A stretch of DNA of 64,000 nucleotides from Leptoclinus maculatus (GCA_032191485.1 JAVDOI010000004.1:17733443-17797442), one strand, 5' to 3'. Shown: positions 9,804 to 20,694, counted from the stretch's first letter. Translations and numbers: made by a program. The notes: generated by a model not told the origin, from the letters alone.

Positions 9804-10353
9804 TTTTTTACACTCCTCTTTGCAGAGGGCGGTGCTACTTCTTCAGTGGACACCGACAGGCACACCTGAAAAGCAGTACAGCAATGTACACACAATGGAA
9901 GTGGTCCTGGTCAATAGATTTCAAATACTCTGTAAAGAGTACATCCAGACCTGGTACTTTTTCACATCTTTTTTCAAGTCTTCAATGTACTCACAATCCA
10001 TTTACATGTCAAATGTAGAGTAACCTATGAAGAGCTGCTTCTATGACTGTTGTGTTAAAGTATCTCATAATTTCGACTTTCTATAGCAACTGGAAAAATC
10101 TGGTCAGTGTTATGGTTACAGATGAACGGAAGCACCAACATTTTTTTTTTTTATTCATTTTTTTTTGCTGGTGGAAAAAAAGTAAAAAAAAAAAACACAA
10201 CAAATTATTAGTATTATTATTTATTGTGTGGGTGGATTCTTTCTTTTTTTTGTGAATTCCATTTTATTTTTTTATTTTTGTGATCTTTTTTTTTTTCTTT
10301 GCTGGCGGAAATGGGCTTCCACTTTAAAATGCCCTTTGGTAGGATGTTTATTC
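9804..10353 (+). repeat. 5S rDNA spacer
   Basis: The spacer leads to the interrupted 5S gene carrying LINE copy 2. It differs from its neighbours by a few substitutions and by tract length. Confidence 0.9.
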
Positions 10354-10382
10354 GCTTACGGCCATACCACCCTGAACACGCC
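10354..10382 (+). pseudogene. 5S rRNA gene, 5' fragment before LINE copy 2
   Basis: The same 29-nt 5S start as at 3227 is cut at exactly the same base, followed by the LINE 5' end TGTGACCAAGG. Confidence 0.96.
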
Positions 10383-10634
10383 TGTGACCAAGGTGCGTTG
10401 TGTGATTAGAGCTGTTTTGATCCTCGTGGAGGCACGCTGCTGTTTTTTCTCCTTTATCTTTCTCTCTACTGTTTCGTTTTTCAATGCCCTGAGTGAAGGC
10501 TTCTTTAGTTCGGTGTTTAATTGCTGTAGTACCCCCGTCAGTGTTTCACTGATTGGGGGGAAGTTTTGAGGTTCCATCTTTGGAATATCCCCTGTCTTTT
10601 TTTGGCTGAAAGGGGCGCTCTTTGTTTTTTCATC

Positions 10635-11912
10635 ATGACTGACCCGCTCGTGAACCAGACCCGGACCGATCTAACGACGACCCCGACGGACAACCCCAAT
10701 AAATTGGTGGCGAATGGAGAGAGGGTGAATATAGGTGCAGAGAGAAGAAAGGAAGTGCATGACCCAAGGAGTTTAACTGTGAATGTGGAGATGGAGGGAG
10801 GAGCGGCGATGAGCGCAATGGAGTTAATTGGTCATACGCAGCAGCTGTGCGGCACTCTCCTGGCGTGCCGAGTAATCAATGACGGGAAGTTCGAGATCAC
10901 CATGAGCAATCTGGAAGGAAAGGATCGGCTCATGGAGGGATTCAAAGTGGGGGACACTAGGGTGCACGCCAAAGAAATCACCAAAGATGAGCTTATTGTT
11001 TCATTTTTGAACCTGCCGTTCTATGTGAAAGACGAGGACATACTGGCGAAGCTGCAGTACTGGGGGGTTACAGCAGTTTCCCCCATAAAAAGAAGGATGT
11101 GGCCGGGCTCAAGGGTTACGGACGGAACCCGGTTCATGAGGGTGAGATTTAATGAAAAAGTTCAATCCCTCCCATACTCAACAAAATTCGCGACGGCGCT
11201 CGGGTCTGAATACTTCCGAGTGCTGCATGATAGACAGACCAAAATATGCAGGATGTGTATGCAGCCCGGGCACATTCAGAGAGAGTGCCCGGAGTTTGAA
11301 TGCTACAAGTGTCACAGGCAGGGCCACTATGCCAGGGAGTGTGTCCAGCGGGAGGAGAGAGGAGGAGAAGCTGGAGGAGAAAAGAGACATGATACATCTG
11401 AGCAGGAGCAGAAGGAAGGAGGAGAGGAGCAGCAGAGAGGAGAAGACCAAGAGGAGAGAATCGACGGCGAGCTGAATAGCTGCAGTGGGGGGGACGAAAG
11501 TGGGGAGGAGGAGGAGGAGGGAGTGATGGAAGAGGATGGGGGGGAAGAAGGGGAGGGAGGGGGCGAGGTTGAGAAGGAGGCCGACGACGAGACGGGGAGG
11601 AAAGGAAGCAGTGAGGACAGAGGTCAGGGGGCTGTGAGTGAAGGTAAGAAATCGAGCAGAAAGAGAGAGGACGATGGGGGAGGAGTGGAGAACGGGCAAA
11701 AGAGTGGGATGACTACTAGGGGGAGAAGTGAGGACAGAGAAAGGGGGAAAGGGGAAGCTGATGGGGAAGGACAGGCAGGAGAGAAGATAGGAGAGGAGCC
11801 AATGATACAAGACATTGATGGGGATAAAATGAAGGACATAATAGCAAACAGGAAACGGCCAGGGGGGAGGAAAGTGACGAGAGATGATAAAATGAAATGT
11901 AAAAAGTCATAG
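10635..11912 (+). CDS. LINE ORF1 (copy 2): zinc-knuckle nucleic-acid-binding protein
   Basis: The intact 425-residue ORF starts at the first ATG (MTDPLVNQ). The frame is open further upstream without an ATG, so this start is preferred. An RRM-like segment lies around residues 80-185 (for example SFLNLPFYVKDEDILAKLQ). Two CCHC knuckles follow (C205/C208/H213/C218 and C223/C226/H231/C236), then a highly charged Glu/Gly/Arg-rich tail. By analogy with other LINE ORF1 proteins it would coat the element RNA in a ribonucleoprotein. The stop at 11910-11912 lies two bases before the ORF2 ATG. Confidence 0.93.
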   Translation: MTDPLVNQTRTDLTTTPTDNPNKLVANGERVNIGAERRKEVHDPRSLTVNVEMEGGAAMSAMELIGHTQQLCGTLLACRVINDGKFEITMSNLEGKDRLMEGFKVGDTRVHAKEITKDELIVSFLNLPFYVKDEDILAKLQYWGVTAVSPIKRRMWPGSRVTDGTRFMRVRFNEKVQSLPYSTKFATALGSEYFRVLHDRQTKICRMCMQPGHIQRECPEFECYKCHRQGHYARECVQREERGGEAGGEKRHDTSEQEQKEGGEEQQRGEDQEERIDGELNSCSGGDESGEEEEEGVMEEDGGEEGEGGGEVEKEADDETGRKGSSEDRGQGAVSEGKKSSRKREDDGGGVENGQKSGMTTRGRSEDRERGKGEADGEGQAGEKIGEEPMIQDIDGDKMKDIIANRKRPGGRKVTRDDKMKCKKS

Positions 11913-11914
11913 TG

Positions 11915-14900
11915 ATGATTTACTCTATTTTATTTTCACTTACACTATTAATGGTGTCTGTTGCCTCCTTCAATGCAAATGGTCTTAGGACAGGATATAG
12001 GCAAAACCAAGCCTTGATGGTGTGTGAGGCTGACATTATATGTTTGCAAGAGACACATTGGGATGAAAAATGTGTGAAGGAGTTGGAGAGAGAGTGGATG
12101 GGAGAAGTGTATGTAAACAATGGGGACATTAATTCTAGGGGAGTGGCTATTTTAGTTAAAAGGGGTGTAATTGAGAATGTGAGGAAATGTGAGGATGATG
12201 GTGATGGGAGAGTGATCGGGATTATTTTTGAGCACCTGGGAAAGGAATTCAAAGTGTTGAATGTGTATGCACCAAATGAGGAAAAGGAGAGGAGGGAGTT
12301 TTTTGAGAGAATGGCGCGAATGTGTGGGAAAGAATGTGTGATTGTGGGTGACTTTAATGTGTGGTGTGGAAGGCTGGATGCATCTGCAAGTGTGTGTTTT
12401 AAAAGTGACTCCTCAAGAAGAGTGTTGAAAGAGGTAATGAGAGCGAATGGCCTCGTGGATGTGTGGAGGGAAAAGAATCCAAGAGGCCGCGTATTTACCA
12501 GGAGACAGATGGTGAAAGGGAAACTAAAACAAAGTAGGATTGATTTAGTTTTGAGTACGGAGGGTCTAGCAAGCAAAATGGGGGAAATCGATTATAAGGT
12601 AACTACTCTTAGTGACCATATGGTGTTAAGGTTTAGATTAGGGCATGGGTGTGAGAGGAGGGGGGGAGGTGTGTGGTGCCTGAACGGGATGTTGCTCAAA
12701 GAAGAAAGGTACAAGAGAAAAGTGAGAGAATGTATAATGAGGAGAAAGAATGAGAGTATGTATGAGGAGGATATGGGGAGGTGGTGGGAGGGGCTGAAGG
12801 AGGAGCTAAAGAGCTTGAGCATGAGCTACAGTAGGGACAGGAATAGAAGGGAAAGGGAGAGGGAAAGGAGACTAAAGGAAGAGTTAGTTAGAGAAGCAGA
12901 GAGGGCGGACCAGGTGGTAGGGCATACATTAGAACGGTATAATACAATTAAGGATGAGCTGGAGGAGGTAGAACAGAAGAGGTGCATGGGAGCAATAGTT
13001 AGAAGTAGGGCTAGATATGTGATTGAGGGAGAGAAATGTACAGCGTTCTTTTTAGGGTTGGAGAAGACGAAACAGAAAAATAATTGTTTGGAACAGGTGG
13101 AAGGGAAAAATGGAGAAAAGATAACAGATTTTGTAGGGATAGCTGAAAGAGTAGAGGAGTTTTATAGTGAACTATTTAGGAAAGAAGAGGTTGACGAAGA
13201 GAGCATGAAATATGTGCTGGAGAAGATGGAGTCTGTGATGAATGATGATGCGAAGGAGATATGTGAAGGAGAGATAGGGACAGGTGAAATAGAGGCAGCC
13301 ATAGTAGGGTTAGGTAGGAATAAGAGTCCAGGGTTAGATGGTTTAGTGGGAGAGTTTTATATAGAGTTTAAGGAGGAACTAGTGCCGCTACTGGACAGAT
13401 TGTTTAAATGGATAGAACGGAAGAATGAGATGCCGGTTAGCATGTCGACAGGGTTAGTTAGTATTATTCATAAGAAAGGGAGAAGGGACAGACTAGAAAA
13501 CTATAGGCCACTTAGCTGCCTGAACAGTGACTATAAGATACTAGCGAAAGTACTGGCGAATAGGATTAAGAGGGTGATAGGGACAATAGTGGGAAGCACG
13601 CAGGCTTACAGTATACCAGGGAGGGATATAGCAGACACAATCAGCAGCATTAGGGACACAATAGAACACATGAAGGGAGGGAAGGGGGGAATAGTGATGA
13701 GTTTAGATTTGAACAAGGCATTTGATAGGGTAGATCATGGGTACTTATATGGAGTGTTAGAGAAAGTAGGGTTTGGGCATCGGTTGGTGGGATGGATCAA
13801 AAGATTGTACGATAAGGCTGTTAGTTGTGTCAAAATTAATGGGATAGTCACAAGTAAGTTTAGATTAGAGAGGTCGGTTAGACAAGGGTGTCCACTGTCG
13901 GCTCTGCTGTACTCACTGTCAGCAGAGCCATTAGCTGCACTGCTGAAGCAAAATATAAAGGTCAGAGGCATAGACTTACCTGGAGGGCAAACGAGTCTGT
14001 TATACCAGTATGCTGATGACACCACAGTAACGGTACGGGACATTGAAAGTGTTCGTGAAGTTATGAAAAGTGTGGAGGTTTATGGTAGAGCATCAGGAGC
14101 AAAGGTGAACATAGAAAAGTCAGAAATGATGTATGTTGGAGTCGATAGAGAAGGGAGAAAGGATATAGGATTGAAAGAGAGGAAGGACTATTTTAAGGTG
14201 TTAGGGGTGAATTTAGGGGTAGAAGGCAGAGAAGGGAGGGACATGCAGTATGAAGGGATAATGAATAGCATAAGGAAGACATTAAGATTTTGGAGACTTA
14301 GAAAGTTGAAGTTGAAAGGGAAGGTGGTGGTAGTGAATGCCCTGATAATGAGCAAACTTGTGTATGCAATGGCTGTGTTGGATGTGCCTGAACGAGTGCT
14401 GAAGGAGACAGAGAAAATGGTGAGTGAGTTTCTCTGGGGTGGGAGAGGTGTTAGAATAGCCAGAGAAGTGATGGAAAATGAATACAAGGATGGTGGGTTG
14501 AAGTTGATCAATTTAGAAAAGAAAAAGAATGCGCTTCGGTTGAAAATGATGACAAGGTACATAAAGGACAAGAAAGATCATGTATGGAAGCTGTTCTTGA
14601 AAGAGGCAATTAATAAATGTGGGGGTTGTGGAGAAAGTGGAATATTTATGGAACTGAAGAAAGGTATGTTGAGTGAGGTGTCTGAGTTTTATAAAGAGAT
14701 GTTGAGAGCATGGGGAGAGTTTGTGAAACATGTGCAGTTTGAATGCAAGGATGTAAAACAGGTGTGGGAGCAACCGTTGTTTCTAAATCCCAAAATCACG
14801 TTTGAGGGGAGCACAATTTATAACAGGGCGATGTGGAGAGCAGGCTTTAGGAAGGTGAGGGATTTAGTGTATGAGTACGTACCGGGGTTCATGAGGGCTC

Positions 14901-15751
14901 AGGTAGTGGTAGATGAGGTAAGGGACAGGGGAGATGAAATGTGGTTAGGCACAGCGGAGGGTGTGGTGGAAAAGATAAAGAAGGGGATGCCGGGAGAATG
15001 GGTGAGAATGATTGAGAGTGAGGCGGTGGCGAATGGAGGAGGAGAGGTGGAAATGTATGTGGGAGAAGGAGAAAGGATAGTAAGCCTGGCGAGTGTGAAA
15101 ACGAGAGTGATTTACAGATGTTTAAGAATGAAAGAGGCAAGAAGGCCGGCTGCAGAGAAGGTATGGGAAAGAGTACTGACCGATATGAATGTAAAAAGGA
15201 TGTGGCTGAACCTGGGAGTGAAATGGAATAATATTGAATGTGAGAATTTTGATTTCCTATTACGTCACAATAGGGTGTTCAACAATCTAATAATAAGTAA
15301 ATTCGATGGGAGTGTGAGGAAGGAGTGTGATGTGTGTCAGGTGGAAGTGGAGACATGTATGCATGAGTTTGTGGAATGTGGAAAATTGGCTATGTACTTT
15401 GGAAAGCTGAAAGAGTTGATAAGCAGGTGTTGGAAAGGGGAATTTGTGGAGAAAATGGGATGGAAGGAGCTGTGGTTGTTTGGTGTGGTTGGTAAAGTGA
15501 AAGGATGTAATGTCAACTTGTTGAATTACACACTAAGCCATGCAAGGTTTGCAGTCAAACTAAGGAGGAATTTAGCGCATTACGAGGACAGGAGAGTAGA
15601 AGTATGGAGTGTGTTTAAAAATATTATGAAAAGAGATGTAAATATGTTACATAGCTATGTCGAGGAGGAAGAGTTTCAGGAGGGGTTTATTGAAGGTAGC
15701 GCCTTTGTTGCGATTAAAGAGAATGGAGAGATTTTGTTAGATTTTGGATAG
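11915..15751 (+). CDS. LINE ORF2 (copy 2): AP endonuclease / reverse transcriptase
   Basis: The intact ORF encodes 1278 residues. The N-terminal third is an AP-like endonuclease with SFNANG, QETHW, DFN, RID and SDH motifs. The middle carries the reverse transcriptase with NKSPGLDG, DLNKAFD, RQGCPLSALLY and YADD. The C-terminus has a Cx2Cx8Hx4C finger and an acidic end (YVEEEEFQ) that copy 1 loses. It would cut 5S DNA after nt 29 and prime cDNA synthesis there. The endonuclease presumably carries the site specificity, which is known for Tx1-clade enzymes but inferred here. Spacing TAGTGATG to ORF1 suggests termination-reinitiation. Confidence 0.95.
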   Translation: MIYSILFSLTLLMVSVASFNANGLRTGYRQNQALMVCEADIICLQETHWDEKCVKELEREWMGEVYVNNGDINSRGVAILVKRGVIENVRKCEDDGDGRVIGIIFEHLGKEFKVLNVYAPNEEKERREFFERMARMCGKECVIVGDFNVWCGRLDASASVCFKSDSSRRVLKEVMRANGLVDVWREKNPRGRVFTRRQMVKGKLKQSRIDLVLSTEGLASKMGEIDYKVTTLSDHMVLRFRLGHGCERRGGGVWCLNGMLLKEERYKRKVRECIMRRKNESMYEEDMGRWWEGLKEELKSLSMSYSRDRNRRERERERRLKEELVREAERADQVVGHTLERYNTIKDELEEVEQKRCMGAIVRSRARYVIEGEKCTAFFLGLEKTKQKNNCLEQVEGKNGEKITDFVGIAERVEEFYSELFRKEEVDEESMKYVLEKMESVMNDDAKEICEGEIGTGEIEAAIVGLGRNKSPGLDGLVGEFYIEFKEELVPLLDRLFKWIERKNEMPVSMSTGLVSIIHKKGRRDRLENYRPLSCLNSDYKILAKVLANRIKRVIGTIVGSTQAYSIPGRDIADTISSIRDTIEHMKGGKGGIVMSLDLNKAFDRVDHGYLYGVLEKVGFGHRLVGWIKRLYDKAVSCVKINGIVTSKFRLERSVRQGCPLSALLYSLSAEPLAALLKQNIKVRGIDLPGGQTSLLYQYADDTTVTVRDIESVREVMKSVEVYGRASGAKVNIEKSEMMYVGVDREGRKDIGLKERKDYFKVLGVNLGVEGREGRDMQYEGIMNSIRKTLRFWRLRKLKLKGKVVVVNALIMSKLVYAMAVLDVPERVLKETEKMVSEFLWGGRGVRIAREVMENEYKDGGLKLINLEKKKNALRLKMMTRYIKDKKDHVWKLFLKEAINKCGGCGESGIFMELKKGMLSEVSEFYKEMLRAWGEFVKHVQFECKDVKQVWEQPLFLNPKITFEGSTIYNRAMWRAGFRKVRDLVYEYVPGFMRAQVVVDEVRDRGDEMWLGTAEGVVEKIKKGMPGEWVRMIESEAVANGGGEVEMYVGEGERIVSLASVKTRVIYRCLRMKEARRPAAEKVWERVLTDMNVKRMWLNLGVKWNNIECENFDFLLRHNRVFNNLIISKFDGSVRKECDVCQVEVETCMHEFVECGKLAMYFGKLKELISRCWKGEFVEKMGWKELWLFGVVGKVKGCNVNLLNYTLSHARFAVKLRRNLAHYEDRRVEVWSVFKNIMKRDVNMLHSYVEEEEFQEGFIEGSAFVAIKENGEILLDFG

Positions 15752-16142
15752 GATAGGTGTTTTCCCTGAAGGGTTAGGCACTAAGCAAATAATAAATGTA
15801 CATTGACGTGACCTGTGTAATTAGTGTTTTCTTATTATGATTGTTATGTAAGATGATTGCGTTTAATTGATTAATCTAACTGTATATTAATAACAATGTC
15901 TTCAATTATTATTTTTTTCTTTTCTTATATATCTTTTTTCCTATATTTTTAATATTTTATTTATTATTTAATTTTTATGAATTTTCTATCAGTTTTCTGG
16001 GAATGGTCAGATGTGATGTGTTCAAGCTTGGATGTATATGGAGCTACATAACAGATTCATGTGTTTGTGTTTAAAAAATGTACAGTAATGCAGGAGTGTA
16101 AAAATGGAATTTTGATAATAAAAAAAAAAAAAAAAAAAAAAA
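15752..16142 (+). other. LINE copy 2 3' UTR and poly(A) tail
   Basis: The 3' UTR ends in GATAATAAAA and an A-run that merges with the duplicated AACACGCC of 5S. It matches copy 1 apart from small T-tract indels around 15910-15970. Confidence 0.85.
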
Positions 16143-16241
16143 AACACGCCCGATCTCGTCTGATCTCGGAAGCTAAGCAGGGTCGGGCCTGGTCAGTACT
16201 TGGATGGGAGACCGCCTGGGAATACCAGGTGCTGTAAGCTT
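16143..16241 (+). pseudogene. 5S rRNA gene, 3' fragment after LINE copy 2
   Basis: The fragment covers 5S nt 22-120, beginning with the target-site duplication AACACGCC and ending in the usual T-run. There are no substitutions against the intact copies. Confidence 0.95.
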
Positions 16242-16789
16242 TTTTTTACACTCCTCTTTGCAGAGGGCGGTGCTACTTCTTCAGTGGACACCGACAGGCA
16301 CACCTGAAAAGCAGTACAGCAATGTACACACAATGGAAGTGGTCCTGGTCAATAGATTTCAAATACTCTGTAAAGAGTACATCCAGACCTGGTACTTTTT
16401 CACATTTTTTTTCAAGTCTTCAATGTACTCACAATCCATTTACATGTCAAATGTAGAGTAACCTATGAAGAGCTGCTTCTATGACTGTTGTGTTAAAGTA
16501 TCTCATAATTTCGACTTTCTATAGCAACTGGAAAAATCTGGTCAGTGTTATGGTTACAGATGAACGGAAGCACCAACATTTTTTTTTTTTATTCATTTTT
16601 TTTTGCTGGTGGAAAAAAAGTTAAAAAAAAAACACAAAAAATTATTAGTATTATTATTTATTGTGTGGGTGGATTCTTTCTTTTTTTGTGAATTCCATTT
16701 TCTTTTTTTATTTTTGTGATCTTTTATTTTTTCTTTGCTGGCGGAAATGGGCTTCCACTTTAAAATGCCCTTTGGTAGGATGTTTATTC
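16242..16789 (+). repeat. 5S rDNA spacer
   Basis: This is the array spacer again, with shortened T tracts near 16680 and 16720. No gene is seen. Confidence 0.9.
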
Positions 16790-16909
16790 GCTTACGGCCA
16801 TACCACCCTGAACACGCCCGATCTCGTCTGATCTCGGAAGCTAAGCAGGGTCGGGCCTGGTCAGTACTTGGATGGGAGACCGCCTGGGAATACCAGGTGC
16901 TGTAAGCTT
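16790..16909 (+). rRNA. 5S ribosomal RNA gene, copy 6 (last intact copy)
   Basis: The complete 120-nt 5S gene has TATA-like box, internal promoter and T-run terminator. It is the last whole 5S gene in the window; the next is broken and the array then ends. Confidence 0.98.
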
Positions 16910-17451
16910 TTTTTTACACTCCTCTTTGCAGAGGGCGGTGCTACTTCTTCAGTGGACACCGACAGGCACACCTGAAAAGCAGTACAGCAATGTACACACA
17001 ATGGAAGTGGTCCTGGTCAATAGATTTCAAATACTCTGTAAAGAGTACATCCAGACCTGGTACTTTTTCACATCTTTTTTCAAGTCTTCAATGTACTCAC
17101 AATCCATTTACATGTCAAATGTAGAGTAACCTATGAAGAGCTGCTTCTATGACTGTTGTGTTAAAGTATCTCATAATTTCGACTTTCTATAGCAACTGGA
17201 AAAATCTGGTCAGTGTTATGGTTACAGATGAACGGTAGCACCAACATTTTTTTTTTTATTCATTTTTTTTTGCTGGTGGAAAAAAAGTAAAAAAAAAAAA
17301 ACACAAAAAATTATTAGTATTATTATTTATTGTGTGGGTGGATTCTTTCTTTTTTTTGTGAATTACATTTTCTTTTTGTGATCTTTTTTTTTTTTTTTGC
17401 TGGCGGAAATGGGCTTCCACTTTAAAATGCCCTTTGGTAGGATGTTTATTC
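16910..17451 (+). repeat. 5S rDNA spacer (last)
   Basis: This spacer is slightly shorter than the rest (unit 662 bp) because of a deletion near 17370. No gene is seen. Confidence 0.9.
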
Positions 17452-17480
17452 GCTTACGGCCATACCACCCTGAACACACC
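17452..17480 (+). pseudogene. 5S rRNA gene, 5' fragment before LINE copy 3
   Basis: The 29-nt 5S start carries one change (ACACACC for ACACGCC), at the insertion site, and is followed by the LINE 5' end. No matching 3' half of 5S is found downstream, so the locus has been rearranged. Confidence 0.93.
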
Positions 17481-17733
17481 TGTGACCAGGGGGCGTTGTG
17501 TGATTAGAGCTGTTTTGATCCTCGTGGAGGCACGCTGCTGTTTTTTCTCCTTTATCTTTCTCTCTACTGTTTCGTTTTTCAATGCCCTGAGTGAAGGCTT
17601 CTTTAGTTCGGTGTTTAATTGCTGTAGTACCCCCGTCAGTGTTTCACTGATTGGGGGGGAAGTTTTGAGGTTCCAGCTCTGGAATATCTCCCGTCTTTTT
17701 TTGGCTGAAAGGGGCGCTCTTTGTTTTTTCATC

Positions 17734-18339
17734 ATGACTGACCCGCTCGTGAACCAGACCCGGACCGATCTAACGACGACCCCGACGGACAACCCCAATA
17801 AATTGGTGGCGAATGGAGAGAGGGTGAATATAGTTGCAGAGAGAAGAAAGGAAGAGCATGACCCAAGGAGTTTAACTGTGAATGTGGAGATGGAGGGAGG
17901 AGCGGCGATGAGCGCAATGGAGTTAATTGGTCATACGCAGCAGCTGTGCGGCACTCTCCTGGCGTGCCGAGTAATCAATGACGGGAAATTCGAGATCACC
18001 ATGAGCAATCCGGAAGGAAAGGACCGGCTCGTGGAGGGATTCAAAGTGGGGGACACTAGGGTGCACGCCAAAGAAATCACCAAAGATGAGCTTATTGTTT
18101 CATTTTTGAACCTGCCGTTCTATGTGACAGACGAGGACATACTGGCGAAGCTGCAGTACTGGGGGGTTACAGCAGTTTCCCCCATAAAAAGAAGGATGTG
18201 GCCGGGCTCAAGGGTTACGGACGGAACCCGGTTCATGAGGGTGAGATTTAATGAAAAAGTTCAATCCCTCCCATACTCGACAATGGAGCTGTGCGGAGCT
18301 TTCCTGGCGTGCAGGGTGATTAGCCCAAGGAAACAGTAG
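17734..18339 (+). pseudogene. Chimeric ORF1 of LINE copy 3
   Basis: The ORF begins MTDPLVNQ like ORF1 of copy 2 and is open through the first ~185 residues. After VQSLPYST it fuses in frame to the start of a diverged ORF1 (MELCGAFLACRVISPRKQ) and stops. It lacks the zinc knuckles and charged tail. The fusion falls where copy 2 reads LPYSTKFATAL. Confidence 0.85.
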
Positions 18340-18529
18340 CTCACCATGCACCACCCTAAGCGTAAAGACAGACTAATGGAGGGGTTTAAGGTGGGGGAAA
18401 CTAAGGAAACACGCTAAGGAAATTGCTAACGATGAACTCATTGTTTCTTTTTTAAATCTCCCTTATTACATCAAAGACTGACATCTTGGCGAAGTTGGTG
18501 AGTTATGGCTGTCTCCCCGATAAGGTTGG

Positions 18530-18814
18530 ATGTGGCCGGGCTCGAAAGTCACAGATGGAACTCGCTTTTTAAGAGTAAAATTGAATGACCGTGTCCAGTC
18601 CCTCCCCTACTCGACCAAATTTTCCACGGTGCTGGGCTTCGAATATTTCCGGGTCCTGCACGATGGCCAAATTAAAATATGCAGACTCTGCATGCAGCCT
18701 GGGCACATCCAGAGAGAGTGCCCAGAGTTTTCCTGTCACACCTGTGGAGTCCAAGGACATTTTGCACGTGAGTGCACGAAAAAAGAAGACATTCAATTGC
18801 AGAAAATGCAATAA
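18530..18814 (+). pseudogene. Diverged LINE ORF1 fragment with zinc knuckles
   Basis: This piece translates as the second half of an ORF1 related to copies 1-2 (TKFSTVLGFEYFRVLHDGQ) with two knuckles, CRLCMQPGHIQREC and CHTCGVQGHFAREC. It ends soon after them, so the charged tail is missing. Stops and frameshifts in 18340-18530 separate it from its own N-terminus. Confidence 0.8.
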
Positions 18815-18832
18815 AACCCAGAACAATTGTGT

Positions 18833-19255
18833 GTTTTAAAAGCCCAGCTAAAATTGAACGGAAAGTGAAAAAACTGTGGAGGGGTGAGGTCTACTCCCAG
18901 GTGGGATCTGGGAGGGCACGTAGAGTGGCTGTGCTACTGAGCGAAAAACTGAACGGAAGAAATAAGTGCATTTATAATGCCGATGATGGTAAATGCATGG
19001 TTTTCGAAATACTGTATAGGAATGAACTGATTAGAGTCATAAACATCCACGCGCCAAACATCGAGGAGGAGAGAAGGGTGTTTTTTAAAGGTCTGAACAG
19101 GTGGGTCAATAACAGAACTGTATTATTGGGGGATTTTAACATCACCCTCAGTAATAGCGATAACTCCCACGACAAGTTCAAATGTGATACGAGTAGAACT
19201 ACCCTGAAAGACCTGATGACAACGAAGAACCTTGTAGATTGTTTGGCGCGTTGTT
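18833..19255 (+). pseudogene. Diverged LINE ORF2 fragment: endonuclease domain
   Basis: The fragment aligns by eye with residues ~60-190 of the intact ORF2: VINIHAPNIEEERRVFF matches VLNVYAPNEEKERREFF, and LLGDFNITL matches IVGDFNVW. The first part of the endonuclease (QETHW region) is deleted and the frame breaks at about 19255. It cannot encode a working nuclease. Confidence 0.8.
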
Positions 19256-19654
19256 AATCCTGGGGTGAGGGTGGTCTTGGGCATTCTCAAGCAGTCCTGC
19301 ATAGACCTGGCATTAGTAGCCTCGGGGTTAATAAGAGGCGTCAAATATAAAATATATTTTTAATGCATGGAGCGACCATGCTTACGTTGAACTGAACTTG
19401 GGGACTGGTGTGGGTAGAAAGGGTAGGGGCACCTGGTGTTTTAATAATAGTTTCTTAGAGGATAAAACCTATAAAGAGAACATTTTAAAAACTCTTAACA
19501 CAGTGCGCCCATGATATCCCGTTTGTGGAGGATAAAATGGCATACTGGGAGGACATGAAACTAAGAATTTAAAAAAACTACTGTAAGGTATAGTAAAGAA
19601 AAAAAGTGGGCGGAAAACATCGTTAATGAACTGTTAAATAAAGAAATTTAAAAA

Positions 19655-20686
19655 ATGGAAAAAGATAACGCCTACAGTAGTGAAAGCTACGAACTATACA
19701 AAAGTAAACTGGCAGGAATTGAAATCAAACAGTGCAAAGGAGCGGCTATTAGGAATCGCTCCCAGCATTTACTGGAGGGTGAGAGGAGCACTGCATTCTT
19801 CTTGGGTCTGGAGAGAGTAGCTCAGGAAAACCAATATATTGAAAAACTGAAAAGGGAGGATGGTCATTTAGTGAGCTTTAGTGAGAAAAATGACTGGCTA
19901 TGGCGCGGGATTTTTACAGCAATTTGTATAAAAGACAAAATCCTAATAAAAAACAGATGGGAGCTCATGACTAGTCAAATAAAAAATCAAATAAGCATTG
20001 CAGACAAACGATTTTGTGAGCTCCCAATCACCAATCAGGAGATTGTGGTGGCGATAAAAAGCTTTAAGAGCAACAAAAGTCCGGGCTCTGATGGACTCAC
20101 AGCGGAGTTCTTTGGTGGTTTTCCTGAGCTACTCTCCCCTATCCTGCTGCATGTGTTTCGGGATATGACCCAGAAGAATGCAGTCTCCGAACATTTTTCC
20201 GAAAGGGTGATCACTTTAATTAAAAAAAAAAAAGGGACGAGGGATAGGCTTGAATACTACAGGCCAATCAGCCTTTTAAACACTGATTATAAAATTATGG
20301 CCAAGGTCCTGGCCGGCAGACTCAAGGAAGTCATCGCAACCATTGTGTCGGACACACAGTCCTATAGTATCCCGGAAAGGGACATTAACGACAACATTAT
20401 AGCAATAAAGAATAAAATGAACAAAGAGGGTGGGTGTTTGTTGGGGTTTGATCGGGTGGAGCATAGTTTTTTGTGGGAGGTATTATATAAATACAGGTTT
20501 GGGGAAAAGTATATGAATTGGATAAAACTATTATACAAACAGGCAAAAAGTAAAATAAAAATAAATGGGAATTTAACTGAACAGGTGGAACTAGAGAGGT
20601 CGATTAGACAAGGGTGCCCTCTGTCTGCAATGCTGTACAGCTTGGTGGCAGAGCCTTTGGCACCAAGTGTCGTAAACGATGCTTAA
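19655..20686 (+). pseudogene. Diverged LINE ORF2 fragment: reverse transcriptase
   Basis: The open stretch of 343 residues shows NKSPGSDGLTAEFF, RDRLEYYRPISLLNTDYKI and RQGCPLSAMLYSLVAEPLA, all reverse transcriptase signatures shared with the intact ORF2. The first catalytic block is damaged (GFDRVEH, with the DLxKA part deleted) and the YADD box is absent, so it is inactive. Confidence 0.85.
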
Positions 20687-20694
20687 TGACATTA

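Larger units (their letters stand above)
10383..16142 (+). mobile_element. Mutsu-like 5S-specific LINE, copy 2, full length with intact ORFs
   Basis: The 5.76-kb element is nearly identical to copy 1 and inserted at the same 5S nucleotide with the same AACACGCC duplication. Both ORFs are open, the motifs are complete and the poly(A) tail is present. This is the best candidate in the window for a recently active autonomous element. Its position 7127 bp after copy 1 could reflect either an independent insertion or tandem duplication of a LINE-plus-5S block. Confidence 0.95.
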
